Positions 25,051 through 34,040 of a stretch of 64,000 nucleotides of DNA are shown piece by piece. Within the stretch, counting starts at the first letter, position 1, and each line of letters starts with the position of its first letter. This DNA is from a virus, in the IMG/VR virus record IMGVR_UViG_3300034198_030914, positions 1 through 64,000 of that record. The stretch is one strand, 5' to 3'. The position numbers and the translations under genes are program-made. The notes under the pieces were generated by a model. The model was not told where the DNA came from. It did no database searches and saw only the letters and a program-made list of their open reading frames with translations.

Positions 25051-26718
25051 TTATTTGATAATATCTTTAAAATTTTTTGGAAAAACTGAAGACTCCGCTG
25101 AATCGGGAACACTAATCAGGCTTCTTTCCTCCATTAATGTATAGCTAAATTTATTTCCATATTTTTCTTTATGTTTATCACAAATAACAAAAAAGTCATC
25201 CATGTCTGTTTTTGAATTGAAGACTTGACATCCTTCTGACCAGTTATCAACTGAAAAACCACCTGGATATCCTCTATGTACATACATAGCTGCATTGTAT
25301 TCGCCCTCAGAAGTATACTTAATAATTTTTCCAGGGGTTTTATCTCTATAAAACTTTTGATTTCCTAGTGTTAACATTGCTGGAGCGCCTATGAATGTAC
25401 CTATGGTATAAATATTTATATATTGAGCGGGTTTTAGTATACCCATCCCACCTCTGCTTTGCATCACTGATGTTAATTTTATATCGATTGGTTTGCCATC
25501 CTTTGTATTACCTGCCCAAGATTCACCTGCCCCTAATCTAAAATAGCTCGCAGGTGCCAATTTAAGCTGCCCATTAGCATTTTTATATTCATATGCCAGA
25601 TAATATCCAGGCATAGTTGATATTTTATATTTCCTTACAACCCAATTTTCGGATGAATCGATTTTATAAATAAGGAATAAATCATCTCTGAAAGAATTCG
25701 AATATTGCATACCTTCATAGTCTCTTCTTATGGCAACAATATTCAATTCATAAGGTCTTGTGTAAATAACATATTTTTTACTTCTCATGGTTTCGAGTAT
25801 TTGCAGTGCGCTCGGATTGGTTGATGGTGAAATCGGACCTGGATCGATGGCTGCTACATTTTGAGCATCAGATCCAGACTGTGATGTCAAATCGCCATTC
25901 CTTGGAATTGGATTATTTGATGATAAACCGAGGTTAGAACCGAAGTTAACATTTTCCTGCCCAGCTAAGTCATTACCTTTTACGGTAGACTTCCAACTAT
26001 CACCGATTTGTCCTTCTGCAATTCTTTCTTGTAGATTTACATAATCGTTATCAACTATATTTACATGTTTAGATAAGTATTTTGATAGAATTCTACCATT
26101 TTGGTATTCGACAACGTCTGCTAACAATTGTATTGTAGGAACTAGTGGGGAGGCTTGTCCGTCAAGAAAGCCATTTGTGAGTAAATTATTCAAAAATCTA
26201 TCAAACCAATCAAAAAAGTTATTACCGAGTACTGATTGTTGTTGTGCAACGCTAGATCCTAGATTCAATTTTGCGAAGTTGTCTTTAAGATTTAAATTTA
26301 TAGAATCACTAGTTATATTGATATTGTTAAATTTGTAATCTAATTTCAAACCTTCACTGTCATTAGAATAAATTTGTGTTTTATGATCGAATAGTAATGC
26401 TCTCATAGATATGTAGTCAGTACCAGATAGACTGGCTAATTTTTTTTCTAAGTTTGCATTATAGTGCTCAGAGCAAATATATTCAGGTTTATATATGTTA
26501 CCATCATCAAAAACTACTGAAACAACTTTACCCTTTTCTGGTAAAATGAATTGATTTCCGTTAAGATCTTTCCAAGGTGATGCCCAAGGTAGATCCTCAG
26601 CCGGCAAATCGTCGAATACGTTCAAAACTCTACATCGGCATCTACCCAACTTTTTCGGATCGTTATTATCTTCTACAACACCTATGAAAATATTCTTTTT
26701 TAGCTCAGATGGACTCAT
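25051..26718 (-). CDS. Baseplate hub/spike protein with C-terminal L,D-transpeptidase-like domain
   Basis: A 555-residue protein. Residues about 9-75 resemble the gp5/VgrG OB-fold (NDPKKLGRCRCRVLNVF, DLPWASPW, GKVVSVVFDDGN). The C-terminal domain has AMYVHRGYPGG (His481) and NWSEGCQVF (Cys497), the H...SxGC layout of L,D-transpeptidase-like or related peptidoglycan enzymes. This suggests a tail-tip protein that locally remodels the wall. It is the last gene of the minus-strand baseplate operon 25051-36422 and lies 9 bases from the convergent uvsW end. Structural role confident; enzyme class tentative. Confidence 0.65.
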   Translation of the reverse strand: MSPSELKKNIFIGVVEDNNDPKKLGRCRCRVLNVFDDLPAEDLPWASPWKDLNGNQFILPEKGKVVSVVFDDGNIYKPEYICSEHYNANLEKKLASLSGTDYISMRALLFDHKTQIYSNDSEGLKLDYKFNNINITSDSINLNLKDNFAKLNLGSSVAQQQSVLGNNFFDWFDRFLNNLLTNGFLDGQASPLVPTIQLLADVVEYQNGRILSKYLSKHVNIVDNDYVNLQERIAEGQIGDSWKSTVKGNDLAGQENVNFGSNLGLSSNNPIPRNGDLTSQSGSDAQNVAAIDPGPISPSTNPSALQILETMRSKKYVIYTRPYELNIVAIRRDYEGMQYSNSFRDDLFLIYKIDSSENWVVRKYKISTMPGYYLAYEYKNANGQLKLAPASYFRLGAGESWAGNTKDGKPIDIKLTSVMQSRGGMGILKPAQYINIYTIGTFIGAPAMLTLGNQKFYRDKTPGKIIKYTSEGEYNAAMYVHRGYPGGFSVDNWSEGCQVFNSKTDMDDFFVICDKHKEKYGNKFSYTLMEERSLISVPDSAESSVFPKNFKDIIK

Positions 26719-26733
26719 ATTTATTTCTAATCA

Positions 26734-29700
26734 TTATTTTGGTTTTGTAAAAAATCCTCTCAAGGATTGTCCTACAAAATTTTGAACTTTGTTTGTTGCG
26801 CTGTTTGTTAGTGGTTTTGTGGAAATAGGAACTACATTAGATATGTTTGCCAGAGTCTTATTCAGTAGAGAAGCTTGACTAGTCATTATATTATTTACTG
26901 TAGTCTTGTTTGGTTTTCCGGATGGAGCACCGCCAATTATATCTTGAGCGAATCCCTTAACTGAAGGTGATATAGCTGAGGACTTTAATTTGTCTAGCTG
27001 ATCTATAACGAATTGTTGATTCACTTGTTTAGATAGACTTTTCAATGTTTCATCAATTGGTTTATTATTTATTACTGAATTTACTACATTACCGACTGTT
27101 GAACCTAAATCAACTCCTTGAATTGCACCCCCAACTAAATTTTTAGTGAAGGCTCCTATTTGAGGGGCTATCGCAGAAGCGTTGATACTTTTTAGAGCAT
27201 CTGTTACCTTTCCGAGATTCAAATTACCCGGTAATGAATTTAAGATATTGCCTCCCTGTAAAGTACCACCGATTAAATTTTTAGTGAAAGCCCCCAATTG
27301 AGGTACTATTGCAGATGTGTTAATACTTTTCAGCGCTTCACCGATATTACCTAAATTTAAATTCTTAGGTATGGCATTTAGTAGATCACCACCTTTCAGG
27401 GCACCGCCAACTAAGTTCTTGGTAAAATTACCTATTGTCGGAGCTATTGCTGAGGCGTTTATACTTTTTAGGGCATTTGTGACAGAACCTAAATTTAAAT
27501 TCTTAGGTATGGCATTAAGTAGATTACCGCCCTTTAGTGCACCACCAACTAAATTTTTTGTGAAATTGCCTAGTGTTGGGGCTATTGCTGAAGCGTTTAT
27601 ACTTTTTAAGGCATTTGTGACAGAACCTAAATTTAAATTCTTAGGTATGGAATTTAGTAGATCACCACCTTTCAGAGCACCACCAACTAGATTTTTAGTG
27701 AAATTACCAATTGTTGGGACTATTGCTGAAGCGTTTATACTTTTTAAGGCATTTGTAACAGAACCTAAATTTAAATTTTTGGGTATAGCATTAAGTAGAT
27801 TACCACCTTTCAGGGCACCACCAACTAAGTTCTTAGTGAAATTACCCAGTGTTGGAGCTATTGCTGAAGCGTTTATACTTTTTAGAGCATTTGTGACAGA
27901 ACCTAAATTTAAATTCTTAGGTATGGCATTTAGTAGATTACCGCCTTGTAAGGTACCACCTATTAGATTTTTAGTGAAAGCTCCAATCTGAGGTGCTATC
28001 GCAGATGTGTTAATGCGTTTTAGTGCATCACCAACACTACCCAAATTTAAATTCTTAGGTATGGAATTTAGTAGATTACCACCTTTCAGGGAACCACCGA
28101 TTAAATTTTTAGTGAATGCTCCTAATTGAGGTGCTATAGCTGACGCATTGATACTTTTTAGGGCATTTGTAACTGACCCAAGATTTAAATTTCCTGGTAG
28201 AGCATTAAGAAGGTTACCTCCTTTTAGGGCACCACCAACTAAATTTTTAGTGAAGTTACCAATTGTTGGGGCTATCGCAGAAGCGTTGATACTTTTTAGT
28301 GCATTTGTGACCGAGCTAATATTTAAATTCTTAGGTATGGCATTTAGTAGGTTACCGCCTTGTAGTGATCCACCAACTAAATTTTTAGTAAATGCTCCTA
28401 ATTGAGGTGCTATAGCAGAGGCATTAATTTTTCCAAGTGCATTTCCAATATTAGATATATTCAGGTTACTTGTAAGTGCTCCAATATTCCCACCTATCAG
28501 TCCGCCACCAACTAGGTTTTTAGTGAATGCTCCCATAGTTGGGGATATGGCAGAACTTTTAATTTTTTCAAGCGCACCTGCCACAAAACCAAAATTCGGA
28601 TTCTGAGATGGGTTAGTTGCTTCACTTAAAAAGTTAGTTGAGGATTTTGCTAATTGAGCACCGATATTTCCTAAATCCGGTTTGGATTCAAGTGCAGCAT
28701 TTGTTGTATCCTTAATTAAGGCAGTTGGTGCGGCTGCTTCTTGTGGTAAATTTTTTGCAGCCTCTATTGTTGATTCTAAATCTCCGCCTTTAGAAATTGA
28801 TACCTCAACTTTTTGATTCGTTTCTAAATTCACAGCTCCTGCCTCTTTAAGTGGCTCTTTTGCTGGCTCACTTACAATTTTTGCATCTTGTATTGAATTA
28901 TTCGTTGTTGAATCACTCATTACCTGTGATGGTAATAGTTGTTTATTATCAATTTTCTCTTTTGATACATTTTCTGGAGTATTCGACTGTGTAGATTGTG
29001 ACATAGGCGGTATTTTATCGAATCTCAGGGTTGACCATTTATAATTGAATTTGAATTCAAACTCATCAGTGGTTTTCAAATCCCACATATCTATAGAATC
29101 CCCATGCGGTAGAGTCGGGAAGAAAAATTGACATTCATATAATGTGTAAACATACTTTGATATTTTATCAACAACTATATCTAATTTATTATCCAATAAG
29201 TTTTTAAATACTCTATTGTATTTTTTAACTTCGGTAATTGTGATATCCACATCAAATCTTAGAACATTTCCTGGAATTATTTGTTTACCATTTAGACGTG
29301 AGTAGGCAAGTGATTTATATAATGATGCCAAATAACCTAAATTTTGTGTAACATCTTCGTAGAAACCTAAAGTGATGAATGTTTTACCATAATCAACAAA
29401 TTGTTTACTTTCATTTCCATCGCTTTGGTCATTTAATCCATTTAGTCCACCAATTTTTTTAAGGTAATATGTTTTTGTACCACTTGTTCCATCGAAAACT
29501 GGACTATTTTGACTGCTGGGTTGGTCATTTTTAAAAAATTTAAAGAACTGTTCTTTGAACTTACCATAGATTTCCAGTCTTGTGGCGATTTCTGAATTAC
29601 CATATCCAGCAAATTGTTTTATGAATGATTCTACTGTACCATTGAAAAGTGGTGACTGGTCTATTTTTATAGTCAAATCATATCCTAGCATGGTTGGATC

Positions 29701-30336
29701 TTCGTTTTCGTCGAAGGTTTTTATGAAGGATCCGAGATAGATATCTTTAATACCTGCTGTCACAGGATCTGGAATCGGTCTAAAATCACCAATCCCCTTT
29801 TGTGCGCTAAAATAATCAAGTAGATGTGTAAACTGTTTACCTGAAAAGTCTTCAAAGTTGTTATAGTACTGTTTTCTAACCTTAATTTGTTCTTGTGCCG
29901 GCTGACTTACTGTTTTTAAATTAGTTGGATCATAATTGAATTTAGAGTATTCAGTTGGATAAACCGGTGGCTTCGTGAATCCAGTTTTAAAATCAACACC
30001 AGGATAGTTAATATTTTTATAATTTTGTCTCCAATCACCAAGTCCATCTAAGGCACCCTCAACTATTTGATTAGGTGTCTCTTTCATAATACCTGGTGGT
30101 AGGGGATCCTCACCAATCTTTTTAGATGACTTGGCTCTATCAATTATATCTTGATATACTGTTGGGTCTTGAAATCTATTTCTCTCAAAGGTTTTTTTCC
30201 AAATAATGGGATCATCAATTGGTAGTTCGTTATCCACTTCTCCAACACCTCGTAAAAAATTGAGTCGAGAAAATTGAGCTTTATTCCTGCGATTATATTG
30301 TTCAATGTTATCTCTGATTTGGTCTTCACCTGCCAT
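26734..30336 (-). CDS. Large baseplate/tail protein with ten 46-residue repeats
   Basis: A 1200-residue protein. Residues 1-450 are globular; the pattern YVYTLYECQFFFPTLPHGD, then EFEFKFNYKWSTLRF, is typical of T4-like baseplate/tube-cap proteins. A Ser/Thr/Pro linker follows. Residues about 580-1075 consist of roughly ten 46-residue repeats (VTNALKSINASAIAP...FTKNLVGGALKGG) with degenerate units at each end, then a short unique tail. The repeats alternate Gly/Leu/Ala/Asn, suggesting a helical or solenoid fibre-like stalk. Placed between two hydrolase-bearing hub proteins in the same operon. Exact T4 counterpart unclear. Confidence 0.65.
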   Translation of the reverse strand: MAGEDQIRDNIEQYNRRNKAQFSRLNFLRGVGEVDNELPIDDPIIWKKTFERNRFQDPTVYQDIIDRAKSSKKIGEDPLPPGIMKETPNQIVEGALDGLGDWRQNYKNINYPGVDFKTGFTKPPVYPTEYSKFNYDPTNLKTVSQPAQEQIKVRKQYYNNFEDFSGKQFTHLLDYFSAQKGIGDFRPIPDPVTAGIKDIYLGSFIKTFDENEDPTMLGYDLTIKIDQSPLFNGTVESFIKQFAGYGNSEIATRLEIYGKFKEQFFKFFKNDQPSSQNSPVFDGTSGTKTYYLKKIGGLNGLNDQSDGNESKQFVDYGKTFITLGFYEDVTQNLGYLASLYKSLAYSRLNGKQIIPGNVLRFDVDITITEVKKYNRVFKNLLDNKLDIVVDKISKYVYTLYECQFFFPTLPHGDSIDMWDLKTTDEFEFKFNYKWSTLRFDKIPPMSQSTQSNTPENVSKEKIDNKQLLPSQVMSDSTTNNSIQDAKIVSEPAKEPLKEAGAVNLETNQKVEVSISKGGDLESTIEAAKNLPQEAAAPTALIKDTTNAALESKPDLGNIGAQLAKSSTNFLSEATNPSQNPNFGFVAGALEKIKSSAISPTMGAFTKNLVGGGLIGGNIGALTSNLNISNIGNALGKINASAIAPQLGAFTKNLVGGSLQGGNLLNAIPKNLNISSVTNALKSINASAIAPTIGNFTKNLVGGALKGGNLLNALPGNLNLGSVTNALKSINASAIAPQLGAFTKNLIGGSLKGGNLLNSIPKNLNLGSVGDALKRINTSAIAPQIGAFTKNLIGGTLQGGNLLNAIPKNLNLGSVTNALKSINASAIAPTLGNFTKNLVGGALKGGNLLNAIPKNLNLGSVTNALKSINASAIVPTIGNFTKNLVGGALKGGDLLNSIPKNLNLGSVTNALKSINASAIAPTLGNFTKNLVGGALKGGNLLNAIPKNLNLGSVTNALKSINASAIAPTIGNFTKNLVGGALKGGDLLNAIPKNLNLGNIGEALKSINTSAIVPQLGAFTKNLIGGTLQGGNILNSLPGNLNLGKVTDALKSINASAIAPQIGAFTKNLVGGAIQGVDLGSTVGNVVNSVINNKPIDETLKSLSKQVNQQFVIDQLDKLKSSAISPSVKGFAQDIIGGAPSGKPNKTTVNNIMTSQASLLNKTLANISNVVPISTKPLTNSATNKVQNFVGQSLRGFFTKPK
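27115..28600. repeat. Tandem 138-bp repeats (about ten units)
   Basis: In-frame 138-base units within the 26734-30336 gene, each encoding a 46-residue repeat. Two classes alternate (PTxGNFTKNLVGGALKGG and PQxGAFTKNLxGGxLQGG), and adjacent units are nearly identical at the DNA level, which points to recent duplication or gene conversion. Confidence 0.9.
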
Positions 30337-30366
30337 TTTAAAAAAATAATTTACCTTATATATAAA

Positions 30367-33300
30367 TTATAACCTCAGTCTTTTGAAAAAGTTTATAAGT
30401 CTTGGTGTTGGTGCAATATCTACCTTACCTACCTCTATTGAGCAATGTGAATAGATTTCTGTTGTGCCTTGCTTCCAAGATGCGAGTCCGAATGAACCCT
30501 TTCTTACACCAGCTTGTGGAAATAGTATATCATAATGTTCCCTTGTTAAACCTTTATAACTTGGCAGAGTCGGAAATTTATTTTTCAATTGTTTGAGTAG
30601 TTTTTCCAGTGCTACGATTTGTGCCACACTGACTTCCTGACAAGATGTAAATCCTCTATATTTTTTTTCATTTCCATCAAAATCAACTAATTTAACATAG
30701 TCTTCATTTTTGCCATAAAGCGACTTTTTATAACTGTTTGAAGACTTTCTCAATGTGTCAACTTGGTCATTTGCCCCTTTAACACCATAACTATCAAATG
30801 TTGTACCTAGACTACTTAGAGAGATACCTATAGAAACTTCATTAATTGGAAACCCACTATGTGCTGCTTGATATTTCGGATCAACAACATTCTCTATATG
30901 TCCATCCACTGAAATAATGTAGTGATAAGATAGTCCACCTGGAGCATCGGTTCGGCCATTCATTAAAAAATCAATGGTACCAGCACCTTTATCTAAAACT
31001 TGCCATCCAGCTGTATAATGTATAACTATCTGTGTAGGGTTTCTTTCTATTTTTTTGAATGAAGTAGCCTTGACAGGGAAATTAGAAGGTGAAGATTTAG
31101 TAGGAGTTTGTGGCGGTGGTGGTACAGTGAAATTCATCCCCGCTGTTTCATTAGTTGTTTCAGGAACACTTTCCACAGGTTTAGTAGTATCTCCGCCACT
31201 TTGAGTACCAGCAGTTGTTTGTGTAATGCTAGTCTGAGTCTGTGATGTTGTTGTATCTGATGGGTCCGGATTTTCTGAAGTGCCTCTACCTGTATCTCTC
31301 TTTTTCTTTTGTGTAACTTCTTGTGGCTTTTCATTAGGACCTGTTTCTAATTCTCGTTTAACAACTTTTATAACTTGTGTGAATCTACCACTTTCATATC
31401 TATACGTGATATCTACTATTAACCATTCACCGGTTAATCTCGCATTCATTTGTCCTGAAGTGATATTCGGGGACTGATTAGATATAGTTACTAAGATTTT
31501 TTGATATCGATAGAGATTGAAATTTGGACTTTTCATGTAAATCTCAATCGATATCTTACCGAGTTCTACTAAATTTCTATAATTTTGTACATAAGAATAA
31601 TGGTAATTAGCAAACATATTATCTTCGTCTAACTTTCCAAAATAGACAACTTCGGTATTTTCTTTATAAAATCCTTCATCTTGGGGTTTACCCTTGAGTA
31701 TGATTTTATCTTCTTCTGAGGATGTCAAAGAATCAATATCAAAAACCAGGAATTCCTTTTTTATTTGGTCATAGTACTTTATTTTTGTTGAATATCCTTC
31801 TCTTAGTGAAATAGAGGTGGAGTTATTCATAACCCTATGTTCAGCAAAGTAGTTATTAGTATCTCTAAATGCTTTATCATTTGTTAATAGTAATCTGCTT
31901 AAAATTTCTTTTTTTTCTTTGGCTAATTCATTTAATCCGATATTACCAACTCCCAACTCTTCTCTAATATTTCTTGAATTTTCTTTTTCAACATCAACAT
32001 ATATTAAGTTATAGTAAAAGTCGATATAGGCACTTAGATATGTCTCATCGGATTTATAAGAATTATTAACTATACTTTCGATAAACTCAACATATCTTTG
32101 TCCTGTGCAAATCCAACTCATTTTATCATTTGTTGTGTCAATATTCGAAGCAAAACCTAAACCTACTTCTCCACTAATATCTTTTAAAGCGTCATAGCTT
32201 GTTCTATTTGAAAACGATTTAAACTTTTTTGTGTAGAGTCCATTAGCATCGAGTGTTCCAGTAATCGTATATGTCCTTTTATCTACTGAAAAATTAATGA
32301 TTTTAAAATCCAAGTGTATTGGTTTTAATTGTTCTGAACGAGGATTAATAAAAACAGTGATTATAGTATCATCTAATGGGAAAGCGCTGTCTTTCATTAA
32401 ATTGAAAGTATCGAGAAATACCATTTTTAATGCAGGTATGCCCGAGGAAGTATATAACTGCAAAAACTCTATATTTTTGTATTCTATCTGATAAGATCCA
32501 TACCAAACAAAAGGCACTAGTGCGATTGTTTGTTGATATTCTTTTTTAGTTTGCTCACCAGGTGGAATTTGCATTTTTATTACAGTTGGCTTCAATCTTG
32601 GCTCAGCTATTTGTATAATGTTTTTCTTTAGTTCCCCCTCAGTTTTTTGTGTAGACGGATTAGATGTGTTCCCTTCTTGTCCTTGTATATCGCCCCTACT
32701 TTTATCCTGAGCAATAGCTGTTGAGTCGGATGCTACTGATGATGTTCCTGATGATGTTCCACCTTGTGTTGTTTGAGGTCCACTACTACTTGAGGGAGTA
32801 GAAGTGATACCTGGGTCTACTATACCCTCCTTTTTAAGGATCCATTCGTAGAATTCGGCAGCGTATTCATTCGCTCTCTTCCATCCAGTAGGAACTAAAT
32901 CAATGACTGCTTGTTTGGAGTATCCGGCACCACCAGTAGCATGGTAAGGAAGACCTACCCCGTCTAGTAAATTATTAACGTTATTGATTGTGTCTTTAAC
33001 ACCCCATTTTGCCAAAAGTGCCTTGCTTTGGAAGCTTGAAACCATATAGGCAACTAATACTTTGGCGGCAACATCTGGCTTCAGCATTGAGTCGGGATTA
33101 GTGACAATATCTACCTTGATTAATTTTGAATAAAATTCATAATTACCTTTGAAGGTTAATTGGTTATATCCGCGACCTCTATATTTGTATCCTTCACTTC
33201 TTGGTAATTTTCTATTCAGTGCATTGAATTTTTTTAGTGCTTGAGAATTACCAGCTTGTCCTCCATATAAATAATCGAACCAATCTTCTGGGTCATTTTT

Positions 33301-33549
33301 CAATTCTATTATTTGTTTATCTGTCAACTCGGCTAGTTTACTTCCGAATATAGAACGAATATACTTTGGATCTTTAGTGCTTCTCCAATCTAACTCCGCA
33401 ACGAGAGTAAACCCAGATTCTTTTGCACAAACTGCAAGAATACCAGCTTGAACAAATTTGTTTTTAATGGTACTATTCTTAATTGCGGTATAGAGAGACT
33501 CCAAATTAGATAGTCTTGTGCGGTCAAGTGTTGGAATTATTTTACCCAT
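30367..33549 (-). CDS. Baseplate hub with N-terminal GH19-type lysozyme and C-terminal amidase
   Basis: A 1060-residue three-part protein. Residues 1-205 look like a GH19 chitinase/lysozyme (AVCAKESGF near 39-47, YRGRGYNQLTFKGNYEFY near 120-137, NPDSMLKPDVA). After a Ser/Thr-rich linker, residues about 330-730 are hub-like beta sheet (VPFVWYGSYQIEYKN onward). After another linker, residues about 830-1020 are an N-acetylmuramoyl-L-alanine amidase of the Amidase_2 type (QIVIHYTAGW, GLSYHYIISVDG, AAHSGFPINEVSIGISL, REHYDI, HCSIEVGKVD). It would cut both glycan and peptide links during injection. Confidence 0.85.
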   Translation of the reverse strand: MGKIIPTLDRTRLSNLESLYTAIKNSTIKNKFVQAGILAVCAKESGFTLVAELDWRSTKDPKYIRSIFGSKLAELTDKQIIELKNDPEDWFDYLYGGQAGNSQALKKFNALNRKLPRSEGYKYRGRGYNQLTFKGNYEFYSKLIKVDIVTNPDSMLKPDVAAKVLVAYMVSSFQSKALLAKWGVKDTINNVNNLLDGVGLPYHATGGAGYSKQAVIDLVPTGWKRANEYAAEFYEWILKKEGIVDPGITSTPSSSSGPQTTQGGTSSGTSSVASDSTAIAQDKSRGDIQGQEGNTSNPSTQKTEGELKKNIIQIAEPRLKPTVIKMQIPPGEQTKKEYQQTIALVPFVWYGSYQIEYKNIEFLQLYTSSGIPALKMVFLDTFNLMKDSAFPLDDTIITVFINPRSEQLKPIHLDFKIINFSVDKRTYTITGTLDANGLYTKKFKSFSNRTSYDALKDISGEVGLGFASNIDTTNDKMSWICTGQRYVEFIESIVNNSYKSDETYLSAYIDFYYNLIYVDVEKENSRNIREELGVGNIGLNELAKEKKEILSRLLLTNDKAFRDTNNYFAEHRVMNNSTSISLREGYSTKIKYYDQIKKEFLVFDIDSLTSSEEDKIILKGKPQDEGFYKENTEVVYFGKLDEDNMFANYHYSYVQNYRNLVELGKISIEIYMKSPNFNLYRYQKILVTISNQSPNITSGQMNARLTGEWLIVDITYRYESGRFTQVIKVVKRELETGPNEKPQEVTQKKKRDTGRGTSENPDPSDTTTSQTQTSITQTTAGTQSGGDTTKPVESVPETTNETAGMNFTVPPPPQTPTKSSPSNFPVKATSFKKIERNPTQIVIHYTAGWQVLDKGAGTIDFLMNGRTDAPGGLSYHYIISVDGHIENVVDPKYQAAHSGFPINEVSIGISLSSLGTTFDSYGVKGANDQVDTLRKSSNSYKKSLYGKNEDYVKLVDFDGNEKKYRGFTSCQEVSVAQIVALEKLLKQLKNKFPTLPSYKGLTREHYDILFPQAGVRKGSFGLASWKQGTTEIYSHCSIEVGKVDIAPTPRLINFFKRLRL

Positions 33550-33563
33550 GATTTATTTGTAAT

Positions 33564-34025
33564 TTATAATCCTAAAACAATTTTATCCCCCTCGAATGAA
33601 ATAGAAGATTTTGGTTGTGGTAGAACGGTAGGTGGTAGTGAAAAATTATCTTCAACGTATTTCTCTCTATTTTTATCTTTTTTAGTTGTTTTGTTTTGAT
33701 TAGTTAATTGATTTCTAATTTCTTTCTTATCTACCTCATTTAATTTAAAGTCATTCAAAGCTTCTTCTGATGTAAAATAAATTGTGTCATTTTCCATTAT
33801 ATTGAGAGGATTATCTATATCATTCAAGTGTAGAATACCATCGAGCGAATTGACTCTATTGAATATTTTATCACAAACAATATCCATTCTCATTTCACAG
33901 TCCCTATCAGCTACAAAAATGTTCTGCTGATAATTCTGGAGTACTCTGAAAGTAGGCTCAAATAAATTATACAAATTATTTTGTTCTGGGTCTTTTCTCA
34001 GTGAATCTAAATCAAATAATTTCAT
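33564..34025 (-). CDS. Probable baseplate wedge protein (gp53-like)
   Basis: A 153-residue protein. The central motif CEMRMDIVCDKIFNRV followed by LHLNDIDNPLNIMENDTI resembles the RxDLI...LxxNxIxNPxxIxxGDxI pattern of gp53-type wedge proteins, which end in a LysM-like module. It lies inside the baseplate operon, 15 bases from the hub gene on one side and 16 from the tube-cap-like gene on the other. The C-terminus is Pro/Ser-rich. The gp53 assignment is by pattern only. Confidence 0.5.
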   Translation of the reverse strand: MKLFDLDSLRKDPEQNNLYNLFEPTFRVLQNYQQNIFVADRDCEMRMDIVCDKIFNRVNSLDGILHLNDIDNPLNIMENDTIYFTSEEALNDFKLNEVDKKEIRNQLTNQNKTTKKDKNREKYVEDNFSLPPTVLPQPKSSISFEGDKIVLGL

Positions 34026-34040
34026 AAATTATAATTTTTT

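Noticed and set aside
27317-28405. Long plus-strand open frames antisense to the repeat protein
   Set aside because: They exist only because the 138-bp repeats lack stops in that frame; their protein is a shadow of the minus-strand repeats.
27115-28600. CRISPR-like array
   Set aside because: Repeats are contiguous, 138 bp long and in frame inside a protein; there are no spacers.
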